From Cupriavidus basilensis (GTDB taxonomy: Bacteria; Pseudomonadota; Gammaproteobacteria; Burkholderiales; Burkholderiaceae), in NCBI RefSeq assembly GCF_000876015.1, contig NZ_BBQM01000024.1, positions 248,001 to 312,000 of the forward strand: DNA of 64,000 bases. Reading direction: 5' to 3'. Positions 41,261 through 49,316 of this stretch are shown in pieces; within the stretch, counting starts at the first letter, position 1; the number at the start of each line of letters is the position of its first letter. The translations under genes were made by a program, and so were the position numbers. The notes beneath the pieces are model-generated. The model searched no databases and had not been told where the DNA came from. It was given only the letters and a program-made list of their open reading frames with translations.

Positions 41261-42076
41261 ATGCATCGTCCCGCCAACCCCGCCATGATCCCAGCCACCT
41301 CGCCCCGCGCCGCCCGTCCGCCGCGCACCAGCCTGCCAGTCCTGTTCGTGTGGGCCGTGGTGCTCGCGCTGCTGGCGCTGTCCTGGCAGGGCGCCGACAT
41401 GCGCCCGCTCGATCTGCTGCGCGACTCCGGCAACATGGGCAAGTTCGCCGCCGACTTCTTCCCGCCGAGCTTCCGCGACTGGCGCATCTATCTCGACGAG
41501 ATGATCGTGACGGTGCAGATCGCCATCTGGGGCACCTTCCTGGCCGTGGTGGCGGCGGTGCCGCTGGGCCTGGCGTGCTCGGCCAACATCGTGCCGGGCT
41601 GGGTCTACCAGCCGATGCGGCGCGTGATGGATGCCTGCCGCGCCATCAACGAAATGGTGTTCGCCATGCTGTTCATCGTGGCGGTGGGCCTGGGGCCCTT
41701 CGCCGGCGTGCTGGCGCTGTGGGTGCATACCACCGGCGTGCTGGCCAAGCTGTTCTCCGAGGCGACCGAGTCGATCGACCCGCGCCCGGTCGAGGGCGTG
41801 CGCGCCACCGGCGCCAACGCGCTGGAGGAAATCGTCTACGGCGTGATCCCGCAGGTGCTGCCGCTGTGGATCTCGTTCGCGCTGTACCGCTTCGAATCCA
41901 ACGTGCGCTCGGCCTCGGTGCTGGGCATCGTCGGCGCCGGCGGCATCGGCACCGTGCTGTGGGAGATCATCCGCAGCTTCCAGTACGCCGAGACCTGCGC
42001 CGTGATGATCATCATCGTCATCTTCGTCACCGGCATCGACGTGCTGTCCGCCCAGATCCGCAAGGCGCTGGTCTGA
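41261..42076 (+). CDS. phnE: Phosphonate ABC importer permease PhnE
   Basis: The 271-residue permease has about six membrane segments and the PhnE hallmarks: FFPPSFRDWRIYLDEMIVT, DACRAINEMVFAMLFIVAVG, the ATPase-docking loop EGVRATGANALEEIVYGVIP and SASVLGIVGAGGIGTVLWE. It forms the membrane channel for phosphonates with PhnC. Only one PhnE is encoded. ATG 41261 and 41285 are both in frame and neither has a clear ribosome binding site. The basic stretch before the first helix fits the first start. Confidence 0.93.
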   Translation: MHRPANPAMIPATSPRAARPPRTSLPVLFVWAVVLALLALSWQGADMRPLDLLRDSGNMGKFAADFFPPSFRDWRIYLDEMIVTVQIAIWGTFLAVVAAVPLGLACSANIVPGWVYQPMRRVMDACRAINEMVFAMLFIVAVGLGPFAGVLALWVHTTGVLAKLFSEATESIDPRPVEGVRATGANALEEIVYGVIPQVLPLWISFALYRFESNVRSASVLGIVGAGGIGTVLWEIIRSFQYAETCAVMIIIVIFVTGIDVLSAQIRKALV

Positions 42077-42143
42077 GCGCGACGCCACCACGTCCGGCGC
42101 GCAACCCGGAAGACGCCGGCTTTTCCACTCGACACATCAGTTC

Positions 42144-42689
42144 ATGACCATCCTCAGGCGCATCGAAATCCTCTTCTCCGGCCACGGCGCCAACTACTAC
42201 GGCGGAGAAGCCATCACCCAGACCGAGCACGCGCTGCAATGCGCCCACCTGTCCGAGCAGGCCGGCGACCCCGAGCCGCTGGTGGTGGCCAGCCTGCTGC
42301 ACGACCTCGGCCACCTCGTGATGGCCGAGGACAGCACCACCGACATGCGCCACCAGGAAGTCGGCGCCGACCTGCTCGCGGTCGGCTTCGGCCCGGCCGT
42401 GACCGAGCCGGTCCGCCTGCACGTGGCCGCCAAGCGCTACCTGTGCGCCATCGAGCCGGGCTATCAGGCCGCGCTGTCGCCGGCTTCGCAGCAGAGCCTG
42501 GCGCTGCAGGGCGGCCCGTTCGACGCGGCCCAGGCCGAAGCCTTCCTCGCGCAGCCCCACGGCGCGGAGGCGGTGCGCCTGCGCCGCTACGACGATCTCG
42601 CCAAGGTGGTCGGCCTCGCCACGCCGCCGCTGGAACATTACCTGCCGATCGTGGCGCGCTGCCTGCGCCGGCCGGCACAGGCAGCCTGA
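42144..42689 (+). CDS. PhnZ-like HD-domain diiron oxygenase of phosphonate metabolism
   Basis: The 181-residue protein matches PhnZ-type enzymes, which oxidatively cleave 1-hydroxy-alkylphosphonates to inorganic phosphate with a mixed-valence diiron centre. Visible residues are Tyr/Glu in NYYGGEAITQTEHALQ, the HD pair in LLHDLGHL, His in DMRHQEVGADLL, His and Lys in RLHVAAKRYL and Asp in RYDDLAK, all metal or substrate ligands in PhnZ. It follows phnE by 67 bases and overlaps none. The usual partner PhnY (2-oxoglutarate dioxygenase that makes the hydroxylated substrate) is absent from the window, so the substrate source is open. Confidence 0.88.
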   Translation: MTILRRIEILFSGHGANYYGGEAITQTEHALQCAHLSEQAGDPEPLVVASLLHDLGHLVMAEDSTTDMRHQEVGADLLAVGFGPAVTEPVRLHVAAKRYLCAIEPGYQAALSPASQQSLALQGGPFDAAQAEAFLAQPHGAEAVRLRRYDDLAKVVGLATPPLEHYLPIVARCLRRPAQAA

Positions 42690-42690
42690 T

Positions 42691-43197
42691 ATGGCTGAGG
42701 ACAATGCGCCGGGCCGGGGCGATGTCGTGTCCGCCGCGCCGGGCGCGCTGACGCTGCACGAAGTCACCGGCACCGACGCCGAGCTGGCGCAGGTGGCCGC
42801 GCTGCTGTCCGAGATGGACGGCGAGGCGCCGCTGCCGCTGCCGCGCATGCGCGCGCTGTTCGCCCGCGTGCGGGCCGTGCCCGACTACCGCTGCTACCTG
42901 ATGCGCGATGCCGGCGGCGCGGCGCTGGGCACCTTCAGCCTGCTGGTGTTTCCGGTGCTGGTGCACGCCGGGCACAACGAGGCCGTCATCGAAGGCGTGG
43001 TGGTCACGCAGAGCGCGCGCGGCGGCGGCGTCGGCTCGGCCATGATGGATGCCGCCATGCGGCTGGCGCGCGAGGCCGGCGCGGACAAGCTGGCGCTGTC
43101 GTCCAACGGGCGCCGGCTGCAGGCGCACCAGTTCTACCGCCGGCTCGGCTTCCGCGAGCACGGCATCAGCTTCAGCATCGACCTGGCCGCAGGCTGA
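42691..43197 (+). CDS. GNAT acetyltransferase (possibly PhnO-like)
   Basis: The 168-residue protein has a GNAT fold with EGVVVTQSARGGGVGSAMMDAAM as strand 4 and acetyl-CoA pyrophosphate loop, then QFYRRLGFREHGISF near the end. ATG 42691 follows the HD-oxygenase stop by one base, so the two are tightly coupled. In phosphonate operons, GNAT proteins such as PhnO acetylate aminoalkylphosphonates to detoxify or activate them. That role is inferred from context only. It closes the phnCDE operon, and the next gene is convergent. Confidence 0.85.
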   Translation: MAEDNAPGRGDVVSAAPGALTLHEVTGTDAELAQVAALLSEMDGEAPLPLPRMRALFARVRAVPDYRCYLMRDAGGAALGTFSLLVFPVLVHAGHNEAVIEGVVVTQSARGGGVGSAMMDAAMRLAREAGADKLALSSNGRRLQAHQFYRRLGFREHGISFSIDLAAG

Positions 43198-43221
43198 GCC
43201 GCCAGCCGGTCCGCCTGCCGT

Positions 43222-44334
43222 TCAGCCGAGCGCCGGATAGTCGGTGTAGCCGCGGCTGTCGCCGCCGAAGAAGCTGGCCGCGTCGGGTGTGTTGAGCGGG
43301 TGGCCGCCGCGCAGGCGCGCGGGCAGGTCGGGGTTGGCGATGAACAGGCGGCCGAAGGCGATCAGGTCGGCCCGGCCGCTGGCCAGCGCCTGCTCGGCGG
43401 CCTCGCCGTCGTAGCCGCCGGCCAGCATCAGCACGCCGCGGTAGGCCGCGCGCATCTGGCCGATGATGGCGTCGCGGCGCGGGTCGGCGCTCTCGTCCTT
43501 CACGGTTCCCGCGATGGCCGGCTCCACCAGGTGGAGATAGGCCAGGTTCCAGTCGTTGAGCCGGCTGGCGATATGGCCGAAGGTGGCCTCCGGGGTGTCG
43601 TCGCCCATGCCCATGAAGCGCCCCATCGGCGTGAGCCGCACGCCGACGCGCCCGGCGCCCACTTCGTCCGTCACGGCTGCCACCACTTCCAGCAGCAGGC
43701 GCGCGCGGTTCTCGATGCTGCCGCCGTAGGCATCCTGGCGGTGGTTGCTGCTGCTGTTGATGAACTGGTCGAGCAGGTAGCCGTTGCCGGCGTGGATCTC
43801 CACGCCGTCCATGCCGGCGCGCATCGCGTTGCGCGCGGCGCGCCGGTAGTCGGCGACGATGGCGCCGATATCTTCCACCGTGAGTTCGCGCGGCACCGGG
43901 ATGTCGCCCCAGGCGCCCTTGCCCTGTTCGTCGATGATGAAGGTCTTGCCCGGCACGGGCAGGGCGCTGGGCGCGACCGGCAGCGCGCCGTCGGGCTGGA
44001 ACATGGGGTGCGAGACGCGGCCGACGTGCCAGAGCTGCATGAAGATGGTGCCGCCCTGGCCGTGCACGGCGTCGCTGACCGCGCGCCAGGCCTCGACCTG
44101 CGCGTCGCTGTAGATGCCGGGCGTCCACGCATATCCCTGGCCTTGCCGCGAGATCTGCGTGGCCTCGGTGACGATGAACGCGGCGCCGGCGCGCTGCCGG
44201 TAGTATTCGGCGTTCATGGCGGTGGGCACGTCGCCGGGCTGGCCGGCGCGCGAGCGCGTCAGCGGCGCCATGACGACGCGGTGTTTCAGGGTGAGCGGGC
44301 CGAGCGCGATTGGCCGGAAGAGGTGCTGGTTCAT
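43222..44334 (-). CDS. Old Yellow Enzyme-family NADH:flavin oxidoreductase / alkene reductase
   Basis: The 370-residue FMN enzyme matches NemA/xenobiotic reductase: LGPLTLKHRVVMAPLTRSRA, GTIFMQLWHVGRVSHP, the substrate-binding His-x-x-Asn in VEIHAGNGYLLDQF and FGRLFIANPDLPARL near the C terminus. It reduces activated C=C bonds or nitro groups with NAD(P)H. Length is typical. It is last of a three-gene minus-strand unit after an FAD monooxygenase and an alpha/beta hydrolase, probably controlled by the divergent LysR at 46969. The natural substrate is unknown. Confidence 0.93.
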   Translation of the reverse strand: MNQHLFRPIALGPLTLKHRVVMAPLTRSRAGQPGDVPTAMNAEYYRQRAGAAFIVTEATQISRQGQGYAWTPGIYSDAQVEAWRAVSDAVHGQGGTIFMQLWHVGRVSHPMFQPDGALPVAPSALPVPGKTFIIDEQGKGAWGDIPVPRELTVEDIGAIVADYRRAARNAMRAGMDGVEIHAGNGYLLDQFINSSSNHRQDAYGGSIENRARLLLEVVAAVTDEVGAGRVGVRLTPMGRFMGMGDDTPEATFGHIASRLNDWNLAYLHLVEPAIAGTVKDESADPRRDAIIGQMRAAYRGVLMLAGGYDGEAAEQALASGRADLIAFGRLFIANPDLPARLRGGHPLNTPDAASFFGGDSRGYTDYPALG

Positions 44335-44392
44335 GGTCTTGCTCCGTGGGGTGAGGGGGCGCCGCGCGGCGCGCGGCAGCCTGCGGCAGGGG

Positions 44393-45595
44393 TCAGGCGC
44401 GGGCCAGGGTGTCGTCGAGCCAGTCGAAGATGGTCTGGTGGGCGCGGTACATCGCGCCCATGTGGCAATGCTCGCCGGCGCCTTCGGCCTCGGTCAGCGT
44501 CACCAGCGCCTTGGGCGCGTTCAGCGCCGCGTGGATTGCCTGGGGCTGGCCCTTGAGGAACTGGTCGTTCTCGGCGTCGAGCACCAGCGTGGCGGCGCGG
44601 ATGTCGCCGGCCACGCCGGCCAGCGTGTAGCGCCGCGTCAGGCGCACGAACTCGCTGGGCGAGGACGTGCCGAAGGTCCACATGCCGTTCCGCATGGCCC
44701 AGCGCGCGCCGGTCTTGGCGAGCATCAGCATGCGCAGCACCGCGTCGGCTTCGGCGTCCTTGTGCGCGCCGATCCAGTCCAGCAGGAACGGCGGCAGCAT
44801 GTGCTCGAAGGCGGCGTGGAAGTCCAGGATGCCGTCGTCGAGGATGATCGCGGCGGGGCGGTGGTCGAAGGCCGCCGCGCGGGCGACCAGGTAGCCGCCG
44901 AGGCTGTAGCCGAACAGGGCGATCCTGGCGGGGTCGACTTCCGGGCGCGTGAGCGCGAAGTCGATGACCGGCGTGATGACGTGCTCCCAGTCGTGGCGGA
45001 ACGGCAGCCCGGCGCCGCGGATCGCCGCGCCCTGGCCGGGGCCGTCGAAGGCCAGCACGTTGTAGCCGCGCCGCAGGGCCGCGGCGCCGATTGCCACGTA
45101 CGACTCTTCCTGCGTCGAATCGAAGCCGTTGTTGTAGATGACGGTGGGGCGCGGCTCGCCGGTGCTGTCCGCCAGGAACAGGTAGCCGGGCAGCGTGGTG
45201 CCCTCGTAGGGGATCTCGACGATCTCGAACGGCGTGTCGAGCAGTTGCGCGGCCTGGATGAAGGTCTGCGTGGAGCGGCCCGACAGCCGCGCGACGTCGG
45301 CGTCGCCCACGGGCGCGGCGCGCTTGAAGAACTCCGCCGTGCGGTAGTAGTTGGAGGCGCGCAGGAACGCTTCGCGCGCGCTCACGCGGTGCCCTGCGGC
45401 GAGCGCGTTTTCGCCGATGCGGGCCACGCGGTCGGCGGTGGCTTCCCACTGCTTCAGCCAGGCGGCTTCGTCGCCTTCGGGAATGGCGCGCGCGGTGACG
45501 ATGACCTCGCCGAGATCGGCGCCGCCGTAGTTGGCGAAGCCGGCGGTGCGCAGGGTTTCGAAAGAGAACGATTCGTCGTCGAAGAGGAATTTCAT
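44393..45595 (-). CDS. Alpha/beta hydrolase (C-C hydrolase/esterase type)
   Basis: The 400-residue protein has an N-terminal helical domain of about 130 residues and a C-terminal alpha/beta-hydrolase core: oxyanion region VIYNNGFDSTQEESY, LAFDGPGQGAAIRG, nucleophile Ser in LFGYSLGGYLV, Asp in VLDAENDQF and His in AGEHCHMGA. The layout and the two diagnostic motifs STQEESY and DGPGQG resemble 2,6-dihydroxypseudooxynicotine hydrolase and its relatives. It follows an FAD monooxygenase resembling 2,6-dihydroxypyridine hydroxylase, another enzyme of that pathway. The pairing suggests degradation of a heteroaromatic or acylated aromatic compound. Substrate identity is inference. Confidence 0.87.
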   Translation of the reverse strand: MKFLFDDESFSFETLRTAGFANYGGADLGEVIVTARAIPEGDEAAWLKQWEATADRVARIGENALAAGHRVSAREAFLRASNYYRTAEFFKRAAPVGDADVARLSGRSTQTFIQAAQLLDTPFEIVEIPYEGTTLPGYLFLADSTGEPRPTVIYNNGFDSTQEESYVAIGAAALRRGYNVLAFDGPGQGAAIRGAGLPFRHDWEHVITPVIDFALTRPEVDPARIALFGYSLGGYLVARAAAFDHRPAAIILDDGILDFHAAFEHMLPPFLLDWIGAHKDAEADAVLRMLMLAKTGARWAMRNGMWTFGTSSPSEFVRLTRRYTLAGVAGDIRAATLVLDAENDQFLKGQPQAIHAALNAPKALVTLTEAEGAGEHCHMGAMYRAHQTIFDWLDDTLARA

Positions 45596-45649
45596 GGCAT
45601 GGCTCCTTGGCTTGAGTGGAAAAAAGACCTGGGTGTGGCGCGTGGGCGA

Positions 45650-46843
45650 CTAGCCCACGCCGACGGGATGGGCGGCATGAAACAGCAGGCGCTGGCCGAT
45701 GTCGCGGCCGTGGTCGCGCAGGCGCTGGCCCAGCAGCACCTGCTGCGGCTCCCAGCTAGCCAGCGCGCGGTCGGGGTCGTCCGGGAAGGCGCGCAGGGCG
45801 GCGGCGAGCGCGATGGCGTTGGCGGCGGCCTTCGAGGTGCTGGCGGCGGTATGCGGGCGGGGAATCGAGGCGGCGTCGCCCAGCAGGATCACGCGGCCGT
45901 CGACCATGTGGTCCACCGCGAGGTCGCGGATGGCCTGGGCGAAGGGCTGCGCGGTGGCCCTGACCACCGCGCGGAACGGCGCGGGCAGCAGCGCGTCGGC
46001 CTCGCGGTAGACGTGCTCGCGCCACGCCGGCGCCAGCAGGCCTTCGGGAATGGCGTGGCCGCGCTGGCGCCCGGTTGCGTCGGTCATGATGCTGCGCAGT
46101 TGCGCGGCGCCGGCCACGCGGTACCAGACCCAGTTGTAGAGGCGGTGCCCGGGGCGCGTGTCGTTGCCCGGGCCGGGCACGAGATAACCGAGGATATGGG
46201 AGCCGCGGTTGTTGGCGAAGCCGAAGTCGCCATGCAGGGCTTCCCGGGCGACGGCCGGCATGGCGTCCTCGGGCAGCAGGCCGCGCCAGGCGAGGTAGCC
46301 GGCGTAGGACGGCTGGGCGAGCGGCCACAGTTGCCGGCGGATGCGCGAGTTGCCGCCGTCCGCGCCGACCAGCAGGTCGGCGCTTGCCTGCGTGCCGTCC
46401 TCGAAGATCGCAATGACGCGCCGGTCGGCAAGCTGGCGGACCTCGGCCAGCGCGCGGCCCTGGTGATAGTGCGCCGCGCCGAACGCCTGGCGCAGCGTCG
46501 AATAGATCAGCGACCACGAGGTCTGCGTCTGCGGCGCGTCCCGGCGGCTCTGGACCGAGCCGTCGGGGCGCAGCACCACGCGCGCTTGCGAGCCCACGCC
46601 CAGCGCGCTGTCCGGCAGCGTCACGCCGGACAGCCGGAAGGCCTCGACGACCTCGGGCTGCAGCACGATGCCGCCGCCGCGGCTGTCGAGGTCGCGCGGG
46701 GAGCGTTCGTAGATGTCGGCCTCCCAGCCGGCGCGGCGCAGCAGGTTGCCGGCGAACAGGCCGCCGAGCGAGCCGCCGACGACGAGCGCGCGCCGCCGGG
46801 ACGGGGTCTCGGGGCGGGGAGGCTGGGGGCGGGAGGCTGGCAT
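45650..46843 (-). CDS. FAD-dependent aromatic monooxygenase (2,6-dihydroxypyridine hydroxylase-like)
   Basis: The 397-residue flavoprotein has the Rossmann motif VVGGSLGGLFAGNLLRRAGW, the NAD(P)H/FAD DG motif LLVGADGGNSRIRRQLW and the second FAD contact VILLGDAASIPRPHTAAS, the class A monooxygenase set. The GIVLQPEVVEAF, YAGYLAWRGLLP and PRPHTAAS blocks closely resemble 2,6-dihydroxypyridine 3-monooxygenase. It would hydroxylate an aromatic ring with NAD(P)H and oxygen. It is first in a unit with a C-C hydrolase-like protein and an Old Yellow Enzyme. A T-N11-A operator lies 88 bases upstream, next to the divergent LysR. Confidence 0.9.
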   Translation of the reverse strand: MPASRPQPPRPETPSRRRALVVGGSLGGLFAGNLLRRAGWEADIYERSPRDLDSRGGGIVLQPEVVEAFRLSGVTLPDSALGVGSQARVVLRPDGSVQSRRDAPQTQTSWSLIYSTLRQAFGAAHYHQGRALAEVRQLADRRVIAIFEDGTQASADLLVGADGGNSRIRRQLWPLAQPSYAGYLAWRGLLPEDAMPAVAREALHGDFGFANNRGSHILGYLVPGPGNDTRPGHRLYNWVWYRVAGAAQLRSIMTDATGRQRGHAIPEGLLAPAWREHVYREADALLPAPFRAVVRATAQPFAQAIRDLAVDHMVDGRVILLGDAASIPRPHTAASTSKAAANAIALAAALRAFPDDPDRALASWEPQQVLLGQRLRDHGRDIGQRLLFHAAHPVGVG

Positions 46844-46931
46844 GGTTGGCTCCGGGGTGCGGTGGTGGTGTTGACGCCCTCACTTTAGGCCGTAGCGACG
46901 GCGCTGATAATCGGGTAAGGTTCGGCAGGTG

Positions 46932-46950
46932 CGTTGCGTTGTACGCAACG
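46932..46950. promoter_or_regulatory. Canonical LysR T-N11-A operator
   Basis: CGTTGCG-TTGTA-CGCAACG is a perfect 7-bp dyad with symmetric T (46935) and A (46947) separated by 11 bases. It sits 18 bases before the LysR start and between the divergent LysR and FAD monooxygenase genes. Confidence 0.8.
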
Positions 46951-46968
46951 ATAAACCGGACCCCGTGC

Positions 46969-47889
46969 ATGGACACATTCGCTGCCTTGAAGGCTTTCGT
47001 GGCGGTCATCGAGGAAGGCGGCTTCGCGCCCGCGGCGCGGCGCATGGGCGTGGCCACGTCGTCGGTCACGCGGCAGGTCGATGCGCTGGAGGCCAGCCTC
47101 GGCACGCAGCTGCTGAACCGCTCGACGCGCAGCGTGACGCTGACCAGCGTGGGCGAGAGCTACCTGGAGCACGCGGTGCGCATCCTGGGCGACCTGGAGA
47201 GCGCCAACCTGGAGGCCGGCGAGGCCGCCGGGCCGCCGCGCGGGCTGCTGCGGGCGAGCCTGCCGGTGGCGTTCGCGCGCCTGCACATCGCGCCGGCGCT
47301 GCCCGAGTTTGCGCGCATGTATCCCGGCATCCGGCTCGATCTCACCATGACCGACGACGTGGTCGACCTGGTGGCGCAGCGGCTCGACCTGGCGATCCGG
47401 CTGGGCAGCGTCGACGCCCCCAGCCTGGTGGCGCGCAGGATGGCGCCGCACCGGCGGCTGGTGTGCGCGAGCCCGGACTACCTGGCCCGGCGCGGCGAGC
47501 CGCAGGCGCCCGCCGAACTGGCCGGGCACGACTGCCTGACCTTCTCCTACGCGCGCGGCAGCAGCATCTGGCGCTTCTCGGGGCGCTCGGACGAGGCGGT
47601 GCGCGTCGGCGGCAGCCTGCGCGCGAACAATTCGGAGATGCTGCGGGAGGCCGCCATCGGCGGCATGGGGCTGATCCTGATGCCGAGCTGGCTGGTCGGC
47701 GCCGACATCGAGGCCGGCCGGCTGCGCGCCGTGCTGCCGGGCTGGGAGGCGGGGCTGGGCGCGGGCGGGGCGATCCAGGCGGTCTACCTGCCGAACCGGC
47801 GCGCCTCGCAGAAGGTGCGCGCGTTCGTGGACTTTTTCATCGAGCGTTTCGGCGCGCCGCCGTACTGGGACCGGCAGGGCAACGCCTGA
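46969..47889 (+). CDS. LysR-family transcriptional regulator
   Basis: The 306-residue protein has an HTH (EEGGFAPAARRMGVATSSVTRQVDALE, shown in part) and an effector domain starting near LRASLPVAFARLHIAPALPEF. The style (SVTRQVDALEASLGTQLLNRSTR) places it in the large CrgA/AaeR-like group. It is divergent from the FAD monooxygenase/hydrolase/Old Yellow Enzyme unit, with a perfect dyad operator between them, so it almost certainly regulates that unit. ATG 46969 starts at the family N terminus. Its ligand is unknown and may be the aromatic substrate. Confidence 0.93.
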   Translation: MDTFAALKAFVAVIEEGGFAPAARRMGVATSSVTRQVDALEASLGTQLLNRSTRSVTLTSVGESYLEHAVRILGDLESANLEAGEAAGPPRGLLRASLPVAFARLHIAPALPEFARMYPGIRLDLTMTDDVVDLVAQRLDLAIRLGSVDAPSLVARRMAPHRRLVCASPDYLARRGEPQAPAELAGHDCLTFSYARGSSIWRFSGRSDEAVRVGGSLRANNSEMLREAAIGGMGLILMPSWLVGADIEAGRLRAVLPGWEAGLGAGGAIQAVYLPNRRASQKVRAFVDFFIERFGAPPYWDRQGNA

Positions 47890-47894
47890 ATGGC

Positions 47895-47925
47895 GCGGTG
47901 GCGGCCGGCTGCGCGCCGCCGCCGC
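47895..47925. terminator. Hairpin between convergent LysR and phnN genes
   Basis: GCGGTGGCGGC (47895-47905) pairs with 47915-47925 over 11 bases (one G-T pair) in the 46-base gap. It has no T tract. It may end both converging transcripts. Confidence 0.5.
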
Positions 47926-47935
47926 CGCGTGACAT

Positions 47936-48565
47936 TCAGGCGCGCCGCGCGGCCGGCAGCCCGGTGGCTTCCTGTGCTTCCCGCACGACTTCCAGCAAGC
48001 GCTGCGCCGCCGTCTCCAGCCTGCCGCTGTTGTCGATTTCGGTGAAGCGGCATCCCGCCGGCACGGCAAACGGCTCGGCCGCGCGCGCCAGGCGCCGGGC
48101 GATGTCGGCTTCGTCCTCGCGGCCGCGCTGGCGCAGGCGCTGCGCCAGGACCTCGGGCCGCACGCCGACCTGCACCGCGTGCAGGCCGGGGTAGCGCGCG
48201 TGCGCCCGCGCGAGGTATTCGCGCGAGCCGTTGACGACCACGCACAGGCCCTGCGCCAGCCAGTGGTCGAGCTCGATGCCGATGCCGTAATGCAGGCCGT
48301 GGCTGTCCCACTGCAGCGCGAAGCAGCCCAGCGCCGCGCGGCGCGCGAACTCGGCCGGCGTGATGGCGACGCTGGCCTCGTCGGCGCCGCTGGCGCGCGT
48401 GATGTAGCGGTGCGCGATCACCACGCGCTCGCCGGGGCGCAGGCGCTCGTGCAGCGCGCGCAGCAGCGAGTCCTTGCCGCTGCCCGACGGGCCCATCAGG
48501 TAGACCAGCTGGCGGCCGGCGTCGCGCGTGACATCGCTCGTGACATCGCTGATGCCGCCGCTCAT
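47936..48565 (-). CDS. phnN: Ribose 1,5-bisphosphate phosphokinase PhnN
   Basis: The 209-residue kinase has P-loop LMGPSGSGKDSLLRAL, the HRYITR block and the ALQWDSHGLHYGIG segment diagnostic of PhnN, plus VVNGSREYL. It phosphorylates ribose 1,5-bisphosphate to PRPP, the last step of the C-P lyase pathway. GGAGGAGG precedes ATG 48565, which overlaps the stop of the DUF1045 gene (ATGA). It is the last gene of phnF-phnM2-DUF1045-phnN and ends at a hairpin facing the LysR gene. Confidence 0.93.
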   Translation of the reverse strand: MSGGISDVTSDVTRDAGRQLVYLMGPSGSGKDSLLRALHERLRPGERVVIAHRYITRASGADEASVAITPAEFARRAALGCFALQWDSHGLHYGIGIELDHWLAQGLCVVVNGSREYLARAHARYPGLHAVQVGVRPEVLAQRLRQRGREDEADIARRLARAAEPFAVPAGCRFTEIDNSGRLETAAQRLLEVVREAQEATGLPAARRA

Positions 48566-49296
48566 GCCGCCTCCTCCAGCAGGGCCGCGCCGGCGGCGTC
48601 GGCGGTGCTGCCGTCGAAGCCGTAGTGGCGCGCGGCCACGAACGGCGCGTCGGGCGCGGGCTGGACGAACAGGCTTACGTCGCGCACGGGCATCGGCGTG
48701 GCCAGCAGGTGGCCGGCGTGCGCCTGCAGCAGCGCGGTGGCGGCGGCCTGGTCGGCCGCGTCGAGCTGGCCGCTGAGCGTGATGTGGAAGATGAAGGTCT
48801 CGAACGCATAGGGGTAGCCCCAGGCTGCGAGCATGCGGCGCGCTTCGGGCTGCAGCGCGTCGGGCTTGCGGCGCGCGATTTCCGCGCTGGTGGGCTGGGC
48901 GCGGAATGCGTCGAGCTCGCGCACGGCGGCGTCCGCCAGCGCGTGCATGCGCGCGTTGGCGGCGTGGTCGTCGCCCAGGCACCAGGCCAGGAAGCCGCGC
49001 AGGTTGCGCAGCGCCAGCGGCACCGCGAACGGATGGCGGTCGAGCGCGAATGCGCGCAGGGCGGCGTCGAGCGCGGTGGGCGTGCGGCCGGGCGCGAGGC
49101 GGAACGGCGCCTTGAGCGTGGCGTGCAGGCCGTAGTGCGCGGGCGCCTCGGTCCAGCGCGCGAGGCGCGCATCGCCGGCGAGGCGCTCGACCGGGGCGCC
49201 GGTCTCGGCGCTGCGGCCGAGCCAGCGCGCGCCGAGGTCGCGCCACGGCGCCGCGGGAGTGAGGTAGATGGCGTAGCGGTAGGCGGGCGGCTGCAT
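48562..49296 (-). CDS. DUF1045 phosphonate-metabolism protein (2H phosphoesterase-like)
   Basis: The 244-residue protein matches the DUF1045 proteins found with C-P lyase genes. Two H-x-T motifs, LHATLKAPFRL and FHITLSGQL, form the 2H-phosphoesterase active-site pattern. This suggests hydrolysis of a (cyclic) ribose phosphate such as ribose 1,2-cyclic phosphate 5-phosphate, the job done by PhnP in other bacteria; no phnP is present in the window. That role is an inference from motif and context. It starts 20 bases after phnM2 and overlaps phnN. Confidence 0.9.
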   Translation of the reverse strand: MQPPAYRYAIYLTPAAPWRDLGARWLGRSAETGAPVERLAGDARLARWTEAPAHYGLHATLKAPFRLAPGRTPTALDAALRAFALDRHPFAVPLALRNLRGFLAWCLGDDHAANARMHALADAAVRELDAFRAQPTSAEIARRKPDALQPEARRMLAAWGYPYAFETFIFHITLSGQLDAADQAAATALLQAHAGHLLATPMPVRDVSLFVQPAPDAPFVAARHYGFDGSTADAAGAALLEEAA

Positions 49297-49316
49297 CGGG
49301 CTGGGCGGGCGTGGGG

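Noticed and set aside
43222..47889. Transposon or integron carrying the aromatic cassette
   Set aside because: No transposase, integrase, inverted terminal repeats or target duplications were seen at its borders.
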